The notes under the pieces are model-generated. The model saw only the letters and a program-made list of their open reading frames with translations. It was not told the origin of the DNA and made no database searches. Both the position numbers and the translations under genes were made by a program. A stretch of DNA of 64,000 nucleotides from Dillenia suffruticosa (taxonomy: Eukaryota; Streptophyta; Magnoliopsida; Dilleniales; Dilleniaceae): positions 6,083,501 to 6,147,500 of the forward strand of contig JAVTVX010000019.1 of assembly GCA_033439265.1 (NCBI GenBank), written 5' to 3'. Positions 1 to 11,639 of this stretch are shown one piece after another; the first letter of the stretch is position 1; the number at the start of each line of letters is the position of its first letter.

Positions 1-495
1 GTATCCATGTTAATGATCTTTTCTGTTTCTTTGAATCTGTTTCTTCAAATCCATGTTATATGAGTGGTCTGTATATGGCGATATTCGAATCTAGGTTCTG
101 TTCTTCAAATTCGTCTACTTGCCCTATTTTTTTGGTTCATGTCCTGTGATTTGTTCTTCGAATCTAGGGCTTACTCAGCATTCTCAATTTTGTTGATGCT
201 TTGATTTTTTTTCTTCTCTTGTTCTTCGAATTTTGGGTTCTTCATGCTCTTGTTATGAAAACAAAACAAACCTGAAAATGAAATTAATAAGAACAATTTG
301 TCCCTTCCACATGAATATTTTCTACACCTCATCAATTGACTGCTTGTTTTCGGTTCGTTTTCGTCAATTCACAAAGGACTCTCTTAGTATTATTTATACC
401 ATTTGAACATTGTTTTTTCATTCTCAATTTAAGATTGCAATTGTATCTTAGAATTAGTGCTAAAGTTGTTAATATTGTATTGGTTATTGTTATAA
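1..495. other. Upstream spacer, no gene seen
   Basis: T-rich sequence with a loosely repeated phrase of the type TTCTTCGAATCTAGG / TTCTTCAAATCC between about 30 and 240. The T-richness resembles a plant intron or 5' UTR intron, but no open frame or convincing splice pair is visible. The small open frames on both strands at 332-608 have no recognisable content and run into the CACTA element. Confidence 0.4.
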
Positions 496-1110
496 CACTA
501 CAAAAAAAAAGGTTTTTAGCCATAAATTTGATGACGAAAATTTTAAAAAAATTCGTCACTAAAGATATTAGTGACGAAAAATTTTTCGTTGTTAATAACG
601 CGTCGTAAAAATTTAGCGATGAAAATTAAAAATCTATCACTAAATTTAGTGACGAAAATCTGAAATCCGTTGTAAAATTTAGAGACAAATAATTTTTTGT
701 CGCTAAAATTCGTTACAAAGTTTAGCGACGAAAAATTATCCGTCGCTAAATTAGCAACATAAAAAAATCCGTTGCTAAATTTAGTGACGAAATCTAAAAT
801 TCGTTGCTAAATTTAGCGACAGATAATTTTTATCGTTAAAATCCGTCTTTAATTTAGGAAAAAAAAAAGTTTACTGAAAAATTATCCGTCCCTAATTTAG
901 CGACGAATAAAAAAATTCGTCGCTGATTTCAAATTCATCGGAATACTCAAGGAATGCACGTTGCCTGGACGGGCCCTTGCCCACCCGAGTCAGCATGCGC
1001 CTGGATGGCCCCGCCCACCTGAGCCAACACTAGCCTGGAAGCCACATGCCTGGACGGCCCCACCCACCCGAGCCAGCACCAACATGCAAGCTGCCCGCTC
1101 CAACGTCAAT

Positions 1111-1206
1111 CCTCCTCACTTAATTGTTAGAAAATGTCGCTTTTGCCTCCACCGTGGTTCGAACTCCTGCACACGCATAAACATAAACCTGTAAACCACC
1201 AAGCCA
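1111..1206 (-). other. tRNA-like module in CACTA A, left copy
   Basis: On the minus strand an A-box-like TGGCTTGGTGG (1196-1206) is followed about 40 nt later by AGTTCGAACC (1156-1165), a close B-box match. The stretch after it, including AATTAAGTGAGG (1113-1124 region), is also found after the B box of the module in element B. A GC-rich tail follows toward about 945. I see no cloverleaf or acceptor stem, so this is not a functional tRNA gene. It could be a tRNA-derived SINE head captured by the transposon. Confidence 0.5.
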
Positions 1207-1817
1207 AATGTTAGTATTTGATATAATTTTTTTTTTACTTATTATCTTTCCTTCATATTTTTCTAATAATAATAAAATAATATATAATAACAATTTAAAA
1301 TAATAAATATAATAACTTTTTTATTTAAACCACCGACCTAAAATAATATTAATTAAAAATAATAAATATGATAATTTTTAATAAAATAAAAATAATAAAA
1401 TACTAATTTAAAATAAAATAATAAATTAATTAAAAAATATATTAAGATTATATTTTGTTTTCTTCTTTTTTCTTTTATTTTATTATTTTATTATTCTTTT
1501 TCATTTTAATTTTATTTTTTTAATCCATAGTTTAAAAATAGATTACGGTATCTTAATAATATAAAATTATAATTATCAATAAATTATAATATATTAATAA
1601 AAATCTATATATTTAATCACAAAATATTTTTATTTGTTTGAATATATAAGAAATTTCAATATAATTATTATATATAAGAAATTTCAATAATGAGAATAGA
1701 AAGGAAAAAAAATACAAAAATAGAGATGAGAGTAAGAGGAAGAAAAAAAAAAGTGAGAATAGAAAAAAAATGAGAACGAAGAAAGAAAAAAGAATATTAT
1801 CACACAACACTAAGCGG

Positions 1818-1871
1818 TGGTGCAGTGGTGACATATCTTCCGTTCAAATCCGAAATCCAAGGTTCGAATGG
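1818..1871 (+). other. tRNA-like module in CACTA A, right copy
   Basis: An A-box match TGGTGCAGTGG (1818-1828) and a B-box-like GGTTCGAATGG (1861-1871) lie 43 nt apart, within the spacing of RNA polymerase III internal promoters. A GC-rich tail with many GCGTGCATGCGC-type words follows (1915-2080). The orientation is opposite to the left module, so both read outward from the AT-rich centre of the element. Confidence 0.5.
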
Positions 1872-2802
1872 TCGAATCCCTTCAATAGCATTTTTTATAG
1901 CATTAAAACAATGAAAGGCGGACGCTCGTGCGTGCATGCGCAGGCGCCTGCCCAACATGTCCACTGGACGCCTGTGCGTGCATGCGCGGGCGCCCATGCA
2001 AGGGCGCGAGCCTACCTGCGCCCACGCATGCCCACCCGAGTAGGCGCGCTAACAGGGCACGCGCCCAGTATATCCGCCGGATTAAAATATTTAATTAAAA
2101 AATTTGTATTATTAAATAAAATAATACAAATAAAATAAAAGGTACCTATACAATAATAAAAAATATTAAATCAAACAAAAAAAGAAAAAAAATAAATTAA
2201 TTAAAAAATATATATAATTTAAATAAAATAAAATATATGGTTTTTTTTTAAGATTTAAATAATATTATTCTTTTAATAAAATAAAATGTAAATTAAAATA
2301 TTATAAAATAATAATATGATTTGTTATTATAAATTAATAAAATAAAATAAAATTCTAATTGAAAAAGATTAAATTCAGCGACGGACTTGGAATCCGTCGC
2401 TGAAACAGCGACGGACTTGGAATCCGTCGCTGAAACAGCGACAGACTTGAAAATCCGTCTCTAAATTACTAACGGATAAATTTCGTCATTGCTAAATTAA
2501 TTTTTTAATTTAAATATTATATTAATATTATATTTTATTTAATTATATATAAAAAATTTAGCGACGAATTGAGATTTTCTTCGCTAAATTTAGGGACGGA
2601 AAACAAATCTGTCGGTAAATTAATTTTGAACTTAAATATAACATATTAATAAAATAAAAATAAAAAATAAAATTCTATTTAAAAAAAATTAAATTTTACG
2701 ACGGATTTTAAATCCGTTGCTAAATTTAGCAACGAAATATTATTCATCGCTATAACGATGAATTTACAACGAAAAATTTTTTATCACCAATTAGCGACGA
2801 AT

Positions 2803-3430
2803 TGCAGCGAAGCAAATAAATGTAGTATCCACTCCAAAAACACTCGCTTTTTCGTGCCGAAATGGTTGCACTAACTTCCCCAAAATCAGGTTACTATCAT
2901 TTTGTTTTGGAAAAGGACCGCTAGATTGATTTTCTTGTTCGGAAGAATACTGAAAAATATTGCAGCATATAAAGCAAACAACAAAAGGTCCACTTGGATT
3001 ATTTTTCTTATCGAGAAAAAATATAGCAAAATATTGTAGTACTTAAAGCAAATAAACACAGTATCCGGTCTAGAAACAACGTAAGATATTGTGTTTTCCA
3101 TCCTAGATGGTTGCTATATAACATTGTCATTTTCAAAAGTTGGGCCCCCCATTACTTTGTTTTGGAAAATGTTTATTTGGATCGTTTTTTTCATTTGGAA
3201 GTGTATTGCAAAATATTTTTGCAGACTCCCATCACATGGGTTAAAAACTCATGAGATTATTTTTGCAATTTGGTAGCATACTAAAACAATTATTGTATTA
3301 TGCGACGCAAATAAATGCAATATCTAATCTAAAAACATGGTAGGAACTGCCTTTGTTGCACAATATCAGAGTGCAACTATTTGGGCACGAAAAAAGTAGT
3401 ATCTTATAGTGTTTCTGGGGTGGATATCGC
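2803..3430. repeat. Diverged tandem repeat, about 240-bp period, three copies
   Basis: The phrase GCAAATAAATG with AGTATC or AATATC after it recurs at 2812, 3048 and 3308. Related text follows each time: ATTTTGTTTTGGAAAA, GGATCGTTTTT or GGATTATTTTT, and a cysteine-poor AT-rich stretch ending in ATTGYAGYA. The copies are strongly diverged and hold no open frame of interest. The array lies in the 3' flank of the P450 gene and meets the truncated end of CACTA element A. The 3431-3704 stretch is ordinary 3' flank. Confidence 0.55.
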
Positions 3431-3704
3431 GTTAGTTTGCTTTACATACTATGAAATTTAGCAATATTAGTCCTTTTTCTTATTTTATATTACTTAGGAG
3501 ACTTGCATCCAATATGAATAGATAATTGTCTTAGTTGACTATGCCATTGCTAACTTTCACCTGTTCCATCATTCCGCATAATTACCAAAATAGCCAGAGA
3601 AATACTCGGAAGATGCTCGTCTACAAAATGAACAAGCTTATTTTCATTAATTTTGAGAAACCATGTCTCCAGTTGCTTAAGTAATATTCCAACTTCTTGG
3701 AAAT

Positions 3705-5397
3705 TCAAGAGGATTTAGAGTTAACTCGGATAGGCATTCCAAGGGACGGCATTGGAAGAGGGTCATTCGTAACGGGCTCATCAGGATGTACCAAGGACCA
3801 ATCATATCCAGTAAGCACATAATGGAGGAGGATGATGATGTTCAGCTTGGCCAGTTGGTAGCCCGCACATACCCTAGGACCACCTCCGAATGGAAGAAAA
3901 ACGTATGGCTGAACCGCATCCTCAAACCTACTTGGATCAAATGTCAAGGGGTCTTGAAAGTACTCTGGATTGTAGTGGGTTGCATATGTTGTCCATAGAA
4001 CCTGTACAAATATAGGAGAGACATCTTTGTTAAAATCCCTACTCTATTTTTGCCTAAAGAATTTTGCCATTTCATTTTGCAGTAGAATCCCAATTTTAAC
4101 AATCAATTAATCTCAATATGAAATGTGATAGAATCAACACATACCTTCCACCCTTTTGGAATAGTGTATCCTTCGTACTCGATATCTGTGATTGCTTTCC
4201 TGAAAGAGCCAAAAATGGGAGGGAACAATCGCATGCTTTCGCGAGCAACTTGCCAACTATACTTCATGTTTTTTATGTCTTCCATGGTTAGTGTTTCTCC
4301 ACGCTGTTTCTTGCTTCTCACTACTTCATGTTCTGCAAAAACAGATGTCAAAGTTCTTGGTGAGTCACATATACAAGCTACAAATCGTAAGTAAATGGAT
4401 GCAGAATTAAAGAATATGAATTTTCATTTTTCTTTTTACCTTGAAGAACAAGAGAGTACCACTTGGGATGAAGAGCCAACATCTTAAAAGTCATGGCAAT
4501 GGCAAAAGAGGTGGTGTCATGAGCACCAAATACAAGCACAACAATGTTATCCACAACCTCTTCCTCTGTAATTTCACCCCTCATGTACTTGTCCATCAAC
4601 CTAGAAAACAAGGTTCCTTCTTCACTACTTTCGACTTGTACTCTTCTCTCCATCTCCTTCTTCATCTCTCTCACCTTTTTCAACATCATCACTTCTATCT
4701 CCTTCCTCGCCTTCTTTGCCCTCGAAAACTTCGTCCCCGGAATGTCCAAAGCAGGTGCAAAACATCCCTCCAACACTCTCTCAAATACACCATACACTCC
4801 TTCCTCCACTTTGAATCCTAAAAAGCACTCAAACATGATGGAAAATGTCAAGATTTTGGTGAATTTGTGGAAGTTAATGATCTTGTCATTCCCATCCCAT
4901 GTTGTGCCTAGTTGCGACTTAACCAGGTCACATATTCTTGGAACTAAACCCTCGAGGCCTACATGGCCAAAGCTCATGCTTATGATGTTACGTAGGCATC
5001 GATGGCGATCTCCATGCTTCTCCATGATAGATTCTTTCCCCATCAACTGCACGGACGAGGCCGGCCAAGAGCTAACCACCAACTTGAACTCATTGGATAG
5101 TAAAAACCGGTTGGCCTCGGCTCCGCTAACCACAACCGTAGGTGCCCCCATCAGGTTAGTTTTGAAGACATTTCCATACTGTGCAATTCGAGGTTGAAGA
5201 AAGTCCTTGAATAATTGATTTTTACGTTGAGACTTGTAGAAATCCATGGTCTCGCCAATCCAAGGGAGACCCATTTCTCCTGGAGGCAATTTTCTTTTGG
5301 TTCTGCTGTCTCTTTCATGCATAAAGAACATGACGCAGTAGAGAAGTAAGAGAGCTAAGAGAGAGAAAGTAAGAGAGAGAACTTGCATGTACTCCAT
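3705..5397 (-). CDS. Cytochrome P450, CYP85 clan (CYP718/CYP716-like), 3 exons
   Basis: Microsomal haem monooxygenase. Splicing complement(join(3705-4001, 4145-4332, 4440-5397)) gives exactly 481 codons (480 residues), with GT-AG introns of 107 and 143 bp (donors CAAG^GTAAAA and AAG^GTATGT). Visible parts: N-terminal membrane anchor about residues 5-26, proline hinge KLPPGEMGLPWIGE (37-50), I-helix oxygen-binding GAHDTT (291-296), K-helix ESMR (351-354), FDPSRF (403-408) and haem loop FGGGPRVCAG with Cys427. All key residues and the usual length of about 480-490 are kept, so the gene looks intact. The haem loop with VCAG and the ending DPLPMPSLGMPIRV recall CYP718 more than CYP716, whose loop is normally RMCPG. 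CYP716 members oxidise triterpenes; the CYP718 substrate is not established to my knowledge, so I assign no substrate. The start is the first ATG after the TATA box and opens the membrane anchor. Family placement is from memory of motifs. Confidence 0.93.
4002..4144 (-). other. P450 intron 2
   Basis: 143-bp phase-0 intron. On the minus strand the donor is TGGAAG^GTATGT and the acceptor TTTGTACAG^GTTCTA. It separates the K-helix exon from the haem-binding exon. Confidence 0.9.
4333..4439 (-). other. P450 intron 1
   Basis: 107-bp phase-1 intron. On the minus strand the donor is CAAG^GTAAAAAG and the acceptor TTTTTGCAG^AACATG. It separates the I-helix exon from the K-helix exon. Confidence 0.9.
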
Positions 5398-5474
5398 TTT
5401 TTAAAGTAGTATGAAGTTTTTCTTGCTATAGCTGAAGTTGGGAAGATGATGAAGATTGGTTTGTAGAACATGTG

Positions 5475-5482
5475 TATTTATA
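5475..5482 (-). promoter_or_regulatory. TATA box of the P450 gene
   Basis: TATAAATA on the minus strand, 78-85 nt before the ATG at 5397. This predicts a transcript start near 5440-5450 and a 5' leader of about 45-55 nt. A CCAAT-type word lies just downstream of it on the same strand. Confidence 0.7.
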
Positions 5483-8400
5483 GGTTTACTTTGTTCTCAC
5501 AAGGGTCAACAATGAATTGTTGAATGATCAAATTGAGGAGGGCATGGCATCAAATCATAGGAACATCCAAATTTAAGTGTTTAAAAAAGTCAAGAAGTAT
5601 TGTTTAATGTCAACCGCCCAACCAATAGCAAAATACTTGACTTTGGATGTAAGAATTTATGAAGGGGTGGCGCAATGCATATGCCCGAAACGCGTCCCTT
5701 TCTTCACCCGCATTTACAAACTTAACCTTCTAAAACCAACTACATGTTGCCTTCTCTTAATCTAAATTATAGATGCCAGACAAGCTTAACTTGGTCCTCA
5801 AGGACACAGAGTAGAACCTCACCACTTTTATTCTCTCTTTTCCGATTCGATTTCGTTAAATTAATCTTTTTATATCAAAAATAAAAAAAAAAAAAGAAAA
5901 TGCTTAGCTCAATTAGCAAGGTACTTTGACGTAGCAATTTTTATTTGAATTATTGGATGAGATATCTATTTGGAATTATGATTTTATGATTAAGAACTTA
6001 TAATTAAAAAAAAAAGAAATAATATTTAAGATTATATTTTTTAAATTATATATATGTATATATATAATTTTTTTCTTAAAATTTAAGAAACAGCTACCTA
6101 AATTCATCCAATCGAATCAAGTTAAAAGGTATTACTTTTTAATCTTTTAAGATTCGATTCCCAATAAAATCTCAATTATTAATAATATGAAAAGTTTTAT
6201 ATTATATCAGCCTGTTTAAGTAGTTGAAGAACGAGGTTCGAGTGAATTATGCAAACATCTCAAAATACAATATTTAAATCCGGTTCCTTAATAAAAGAGT
6301 TTCGAAATTACTAATTCAACTAAATAAAAAAAGCTTGAGCAATGGGATTCATGAGAAATACACACAATTAAATAATAAAAATAAAATGTATAATTTTAAT
6401 CCGACAGGTATAATACAAAACACCACTGATCAACTGTTGCAACAATTCTTGTGGAAGAGAGAGAGGGATTATTCAGTGTTCAATGTTCTTGAATTTTGTA
6501 ATTGCGATCGAATCCCGAAATATCTGCCAAGCTCTAAAATGTTCATTAATTTTTGAAAGTCAAAAATTTAGGAAATATATGACTGCACTTGGGGTGGCCA
6601 CTGTTGGAATGCTCTGAAAATCAGAAATCTGTGCAACGCAGTGAGTGAGACCTACATTTTGGGGTTGACTTATATTAGATTGCAGGCCATATCAATTATT
6701 TTGGTGCTTCATAGGGGTTGGATTCATTCAAAGTTTCACGAAAGGAATCTTTGAATTTTGATCTCAATTTTAAGATATGTTATTGCCAACTTTGCAAGTC
6801 TTCTTCTCTCTTCCCAAACAAATTTTCGTTACTCTTTATTTATTATGAATTCTTTTTTTTTTTAACTGCGTGAAAGTTTAATAGCAGACAGTAAAAATCA
6901 AATTATAACCAAAGTCAAAAAATAATTTCGCAAGAAATACCTTGATCGATAAGCCAAAAAATAACAATGAAACTTATCCGACGTATCGATCTCAATAAAA
7001 ATCTATTACAACTTTTATGTCCAAGAGATCTTAGTTACCCAATAAATTGTTAATTCAATCGATGAACTTTCAATAAAAATGGAAACTCCGATTAACAAAT
7101 GAAAAAATATTTTCAAAGTAGGAATGATTAAAAATTTTTTTAGAGGACTGAAAATAGCTTGTAGCTGAGATTTTATCTTGACTAATTCAGACCGACCTGA
7201 CTATCGGATCTCATTTGAAGGGAAGGTCTTTTAACATTGTTTTTTTCGTACTCAGAGAGAGTCAAACTCCTGACCTGATTAAGAAATGAAAATACTCTTT
7301 TTACCTACGCCAATAAATATTGATTTTTCTAATTTTCTTCTTGTTGTATTCTTCCTTCTTCCCCTTTCATTTTTTTTCGATTTTAGATTTTGGGTTGTTA
7401 AAGGTGTAATCTGTGGTATAGTGACGTTAGATTTGAAACCCCCCCGCGCCCACAATAAAAAAAAAGCTTGATATCATGAACATGTCTTTTCATCCTTTAA
7501 AAAAGAAAATCATGAACATGTCTTCATCAAAAGTTTCATAATCTGATGCCGAATTGTGAAACTTTTTTAATGTGAAATTATAAAAAAATTGTGTAAAAAA
7601 TTTTATCCAACTGCACTTTGTCAACTAACCCACAAAAATTATTATGAAAATGTCTTTCATGGTGAACTAAATACATTATCTTGACTTTAATTGAACAAAA
7701 ACAGAATAATTTTCTAATGGATAATCAAGAATCGAATTTGGGGAAGTTTTATTTGTATCACATCAGCAATATATATTTTTTTAATGATCAATTTCTACCT
7801 GATTGTGACGCTCTTCTTTCGATTTTCAATATCTGAGTTTGATTTTGATATTATGATAGGCTTTTTATATATTCATTAGGTGAATCTACACATAAATTTA
7901 AATTTATGTATGTATATCATTTATATATAAAAAGAAAGAAAAAAAATTGGACTTTTGTTTCCCCAAAATAAGCTAATTCAAACAATTCCGTTGCAACTAA
8001 TGATTTTTGTAAGGATATTCGAGTAGTAAAAGAGTTTTTGTTTAAATATTTTTTTCAAAATTAATGTTTGAATTTTCGTAAATGCGTATATTTTTATAAT
8101 TCTTGCTGCCCCTGTGTAAAAAACCAAAAAGAAAAAAAATCGAGGATTTGATAGTTAAATGCATGGACTAAAGAGGGAAAAAGGAAAAAGAGAATAAGAA
8201 ATGTCTTTGGGGTATTAAGTATTTGAGTTGATGGTAGTGACGAACAAGTCTACGACAAAGTGGGCACCTAATGTCTGAGAAGAAGCGAAAGGTCAGCAGG
8301 TGGCAATGACTTTGAAGCCTAAATTGAGTTTGTTGAAATTGAAATTGAAATTGAATACTCGAATTATTTATAATTAAAAATAATAATTGGCGGTCCCGTA

Positions 8401-9307
8401 GTTAGAAAATTTGTCCTTAAAATATAAAATAACATGAGAGATTTTAAATTTGAGTCATATCAAATTCAGGCGATTAAATATCAAATTTTGAGCAGATTAT
8501 ACTTCCACAACTTTCACAATATTAGATTTATTCTCTATATACGCGTACGAAAACATGTAAATTAAATATCAAAATTTTCAGATAAATATTTTGATATGTA
8601 AATCTCCAAAAATTAACCGAATTACAAAATGCGAAATCTCTCGATCAAAACTCTTGATTGAGATGATGATCATAAAATCGAATTACTATCACAGATTCAC
8701 AACGTCTCAACCTAAAATTCTATAAATCACAACGATATAGAAAATTTCTTATTCAAAATTTTTCCATAACTCTTTATATTTTTCTCTTTAGAAAAATAAT
8801 CTCATTGTCAATATCACTCGTATGTAGAGAATTTTCATATGTTCTCTTAAACTCTTAAAAATTTGAAGAAATTGACTCGCATAGTCATTTCTTAGAGAGA
8901 ATGAGAGATTATTTAGAGAGATATAATTTAAATTTTAAATTAATTTTAACCTCTAATAAATGTCCGTGGGTAGATTTACCAAATATAAGTAATGAGAACA
9001 TAATGTTTTCAATCTAAGCATGTAGAGATGCATAGATAAGTGAAAAATCAACGTCTAATTGATCTAATAGTCGGATACTAATATAACAAGATCACACATT
9101 TAAATCTTATGTATAAAAAAATAGATACCGAAAGAGTTTTGTTTCTTAAAGATTTAACTTGACTCAAACCGAATTTAATTAGATCCAAAATGATTATTAG
9201 ATACCGATTGATAATTTATAAAAAAGAGAAAAAAGGAAAAAAATATTTATGGACAAAAACGATGAATGAATAGCTACAACAAATCCGCACACGTTAATAA
9301 AAATTTT
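5483..9307. other. AT-rich spacer, no gene seen
   Basis: About 3.8 kb with only short open frames of low-complexity content on either strand. I see no transposon ends, RNA gene or conserved protein motif. It includes the distal upstream region of the P450 gene. Confidence 0.5.
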
Positions 9308-9481
9308 TCAGAATTTTGAATGTTCGAAGGCAATGCCTATGGCTTCATTGACTGTACCTTTGGAGACGATCCCAGACACCTGAACTACAGGCACCAACTT
9401 CAACTCAACTCGTTTTTGAACAAAGTTAACACGATCAAGTTGCCTCACCAATTCTACCCTTATTGCCACTGCCATTGACAT
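9308..9481 (-). pseudogene. 57-codon open frame, possible gene fragment
   Basis: An uninterrupted frame from ATG 9481 to TGA 9308, preceded in frame by a stop. The composition is that of a folded protein (many V, L, I and charged residues; for example VELVRQLDRVNFVQKRVEL) and is less AT-driven than its surroundings. I do not recognise the family. It ends 24 bp from the start of a gypsy LTR. It may be an exon or relic of a host gene carried or stranded next to the element, or a chance open frame. Confidence 0.25.
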
Positions 9482-9505
9482 GACTCGTTAAGTTTAAAAA
9501 CATAG

Positions 9506-9897
9506 TGTAACAGCAAGCTAAGAAATTTCAAATACAATGGCTACTCTTTAACAACTTTAACCAAGTAGTTAGGACAACTGTAGGAGACAAGTAGCAGCTA
9601 GAAAGTTGTATTTGGAGCTAAGTAGTTGATAGGTTGTTGTCGTTGGTTGGGGTAGTTAGACCATAGCTAAAATAGTTTATATAAAGAAAGGAATGAGAAT
9701 GTAGAAGAGGAGCAGCTTACGGATGGCAACATAACTCTCTCTCCCTCTTTCTTTTCTTCTTTGCCAAACCTTCTGAAACAATACTAACCAACAAAACAAC
9801 ACATCTATTTGAATTCCTCCAATTGACAGACTCTGCATTTGGTTGAGTTCCACTATAAACTCAACTACTGCTTAAGTCCTAGTCAAAGACCATAACA
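9506..9897 (+). repeat. Gypsy left LTR
   Basis: 392 bp, starts TGTAACAGCAAGC and ends CCATAACA. It aligns along its whole length with 13914-14353. It contains a TATA-like TTATATAAAG (9670-9690 region). Confidence 0.9.
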
Positions 9898-9901
9898 AGT
9901 T

Positions 9902-9912
9902 TGGTATCGGAG
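9902..9912 (+). promoter_or_regulatory. Primer-binding site, initiator tRNA-Met type (first copy)
   Basis: TGGTATCGGAG lies just after the left LTR and matches the complement of the plant initiator tRNA-Met 3' end (TGGTATCAGAGC) with one change. The intact version follows the second LTR. Confidence 0.8.
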
Positions 9913-9938
9913 TTTCACAATCCTTTTAGGAAGAATCA

Positions 9939-11212
9939 ATGGTGGAAGGGACTTGATAGAAAGTAGCTAATGAACAATTTAGAAAATATGAAACCAAAAT
10001 GCAAGAATGGACAAATAAGGCCAGAGAGCATCGCCTTCAAAATAATAAACAAATAGAAGAGTTTCGCCAAAGTCTGAATGAACAAAACCAAAAATGGGAA
10101 ACCATTTTGTCCAGTATAGATGCTCGACTAAATTCAATGTCAATGAGGAATGGAAGGGATGAGGATCTTCAAGTAGAAAGAATAATAAAGACACCAATCT
10201 TGCTTACTCCCAATGATGGAAGGAACAGAAATAAAATGGGACCAGCACTATCCAAGAAAGAAGCTACCCAAAAAAGGTCTTGGTCAAATCACCCTAAAAT
10301 TGAGCTCCCCATGTTTGCAGGGGATAATCCACAAATGTGGTGGAGAAAGTGCAGCAAATTCTTTGCTATATATCACATACCAAATCATAGGACGGTAGGA
10401 ATGTATTTAGATGGGAAGGCAGAGGTGTGGTTTCAAGGCCTGAAGTGAGTCAAGAAAGATGTCAATTGGGATGAATTTGCTAAGTAAATGCCAAAAATTT
10501 AAAGGGAAGGGTGTCAAAGATGAGATGGAAGAATTTAATAAACTGTGCAGGATGGATCAATGATAGAATATCAAGAAAATTTGAAGAATTGTGGTTTGTT
10601 ATGATCCAAAAGAACTCTGCTCTAACTGAGTTCTACTTTATCTCAAGCTTCATTAGTGGAGTTAAAGAAGAGATAAAACCTATGCTATGAATGCTCAAAC
10701 TTAATTCTTTACTTCAAGCCTTCAAAATAGCAACTCTCCAGGAACAATCATTGGAGCTTGCTAAACAAAGAAAAGGTGGTTGGAGCAAAAATTTGGACTT
10801 CAGAGAAATAAGGACAGGACAAAGGAGCTTGGCAAGCAATAGTGCAGCTCACAGGAGTATCATGACCAAAAGAAAGGAAGGAGATAGTGGAGCAGTATCG
10901 GAAGACATAACAACTAGAATAATAGCCCAAGAAATGCAATATAGGAGAGCCAGTAATCTCTTTTATAGGTGTGGAGAGAAGTATGTGCCCGGGTATCAGT
11001 GCAAATTCAAAAGTCTAAACCTGATTATAGCTGCAGAAGAGGAAGAAGACTCAGAATTAGAAAATGTAGCAACAAATGAAAAGCTAATATGTGAAACCTA
11101 TGATGTTTTCTTATGTGTTTTATCTAATTCCTTAAAAAAAAACCATAGCTTTACAAGGTACTCTAAAAAGATTGATAATAGCAATACTAATAGGCACTGG
11201 AAGGTCAAATAG
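9939..11212 (+). pseudogene. Gypsy gag relic
   Basis: Starts near ATGGTGGAAGGGACTTGA, where a stop already appears after five codons. A long open part (9999-10448) contains gag capsid text such as IELPMFAGDNPQMWWRKC and YLDGKAEVWFQGLK. After a frame-breaking region, a second part (10691-11212) holds a knuckle-like CGEKYVPGYQCK, the zinc knuckle of gypsy gag with one cysteine altered. The coiled N-terminal part is rich in Q, N and E. Several frame changes make it non-functional. Confidence 0.85.
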
Positions 11213-11460
11213 TTATATTAACCATAGATTAACAGATGAACTTAAGATGAACCAAGAGGAAGATGAGCCATTGCATGCTGTATTAGCTGATGAGAGTAAA
11301 GTAAGCAGCTGTACTCAAGTCAAAGGAGCAAAGTGGAATGTACAAGGATATAGTTTCTCTTTTGATTTAAGGGTAATATAGTTGGGAAGTTGGGATATCA
11401 TATTGAGAGTTGATTGGATGTTCAACTATAGCCCGATTACCTTCGATTTCAAACTGCTAC
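11172..11460 (+). pseudogene. Gypsy aspartic protease relic
   Basis: The sequence LIGTGRSNSYI stands where the catalytic D-T/S-G-A-S-H-S-F/Y-I motif is expected, with the aspartate lost. Downstream is a match to the GWDIILGMDWL-type motif that ends the domain (here WDIILRVDWM, with a stop before it). Confidence 0.7.
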
Positions 11461-11639
11461 AAGTTAAGCTAGCTAGTGAAGAATGAGAGGTACTCTAAAT
11501 GGGAATGGTGAAGAACTCTAGAATGAAGCTAATAAGAGGCAAAACAACTAGGAAGTTTAGAAAACAACAACTATAGTGCTGTACCACAGTCACCCTAAGA
11601 GAAAAAGGATAGCATCGACCAATACAGCAGGATATATCT

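Larger units (their letters stand above)
496..2802. mobile_element. CACTA-like non-autonomous element A (right end lost)
   Basis: The left end reads CACTACAAAAAAAAAGG at 496-512, the terminal sequence type of plant CACTA (En/Spm) elements. Many short direct and inverted copies of AGCGACGAA / TTCGTCGCT follow (about 540-930), and the same type of repeat returns at 2375-2800. The middle holds two GC-rich blocks (about 945-1140 and 1915-2080), each joined to a tRNA-like module, in opposite orientations around an AT-rich core (1215-1800). No transposase frame is present. No matching TTTGTAGTG end was found: at about 2802 the sequence changes into the flanking tandem repeat, so the right terminus appears truncated and no target duplication can be read. 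Membership of the same family as elements B, C and D is inferred from the termini, the subterminal repeats and the internal cassette. Confidence 0.65.

Noticed and set aside
1156..1871. Functional tRNA genes at the A/B-box pairs
   Set aside because: No acceptor stem, anticodon arm or cloverleaf could be formed by eye; only the promoter-like boxes are present.
2811..2827. TGTAGTA as the right terminus of CACTA A
   Set aside because: The same text (GCAAATAAATG plus AGTATC) recurs at 3048 and 3308 in the flanking tandem repeat, so it belongs to the flank; no target duplication matches either.
4441..5197. Plus-strand open frames of 126 and 217 codons
   Set aside because: Antisense shadows of the P450 first exon; no independent motifs.
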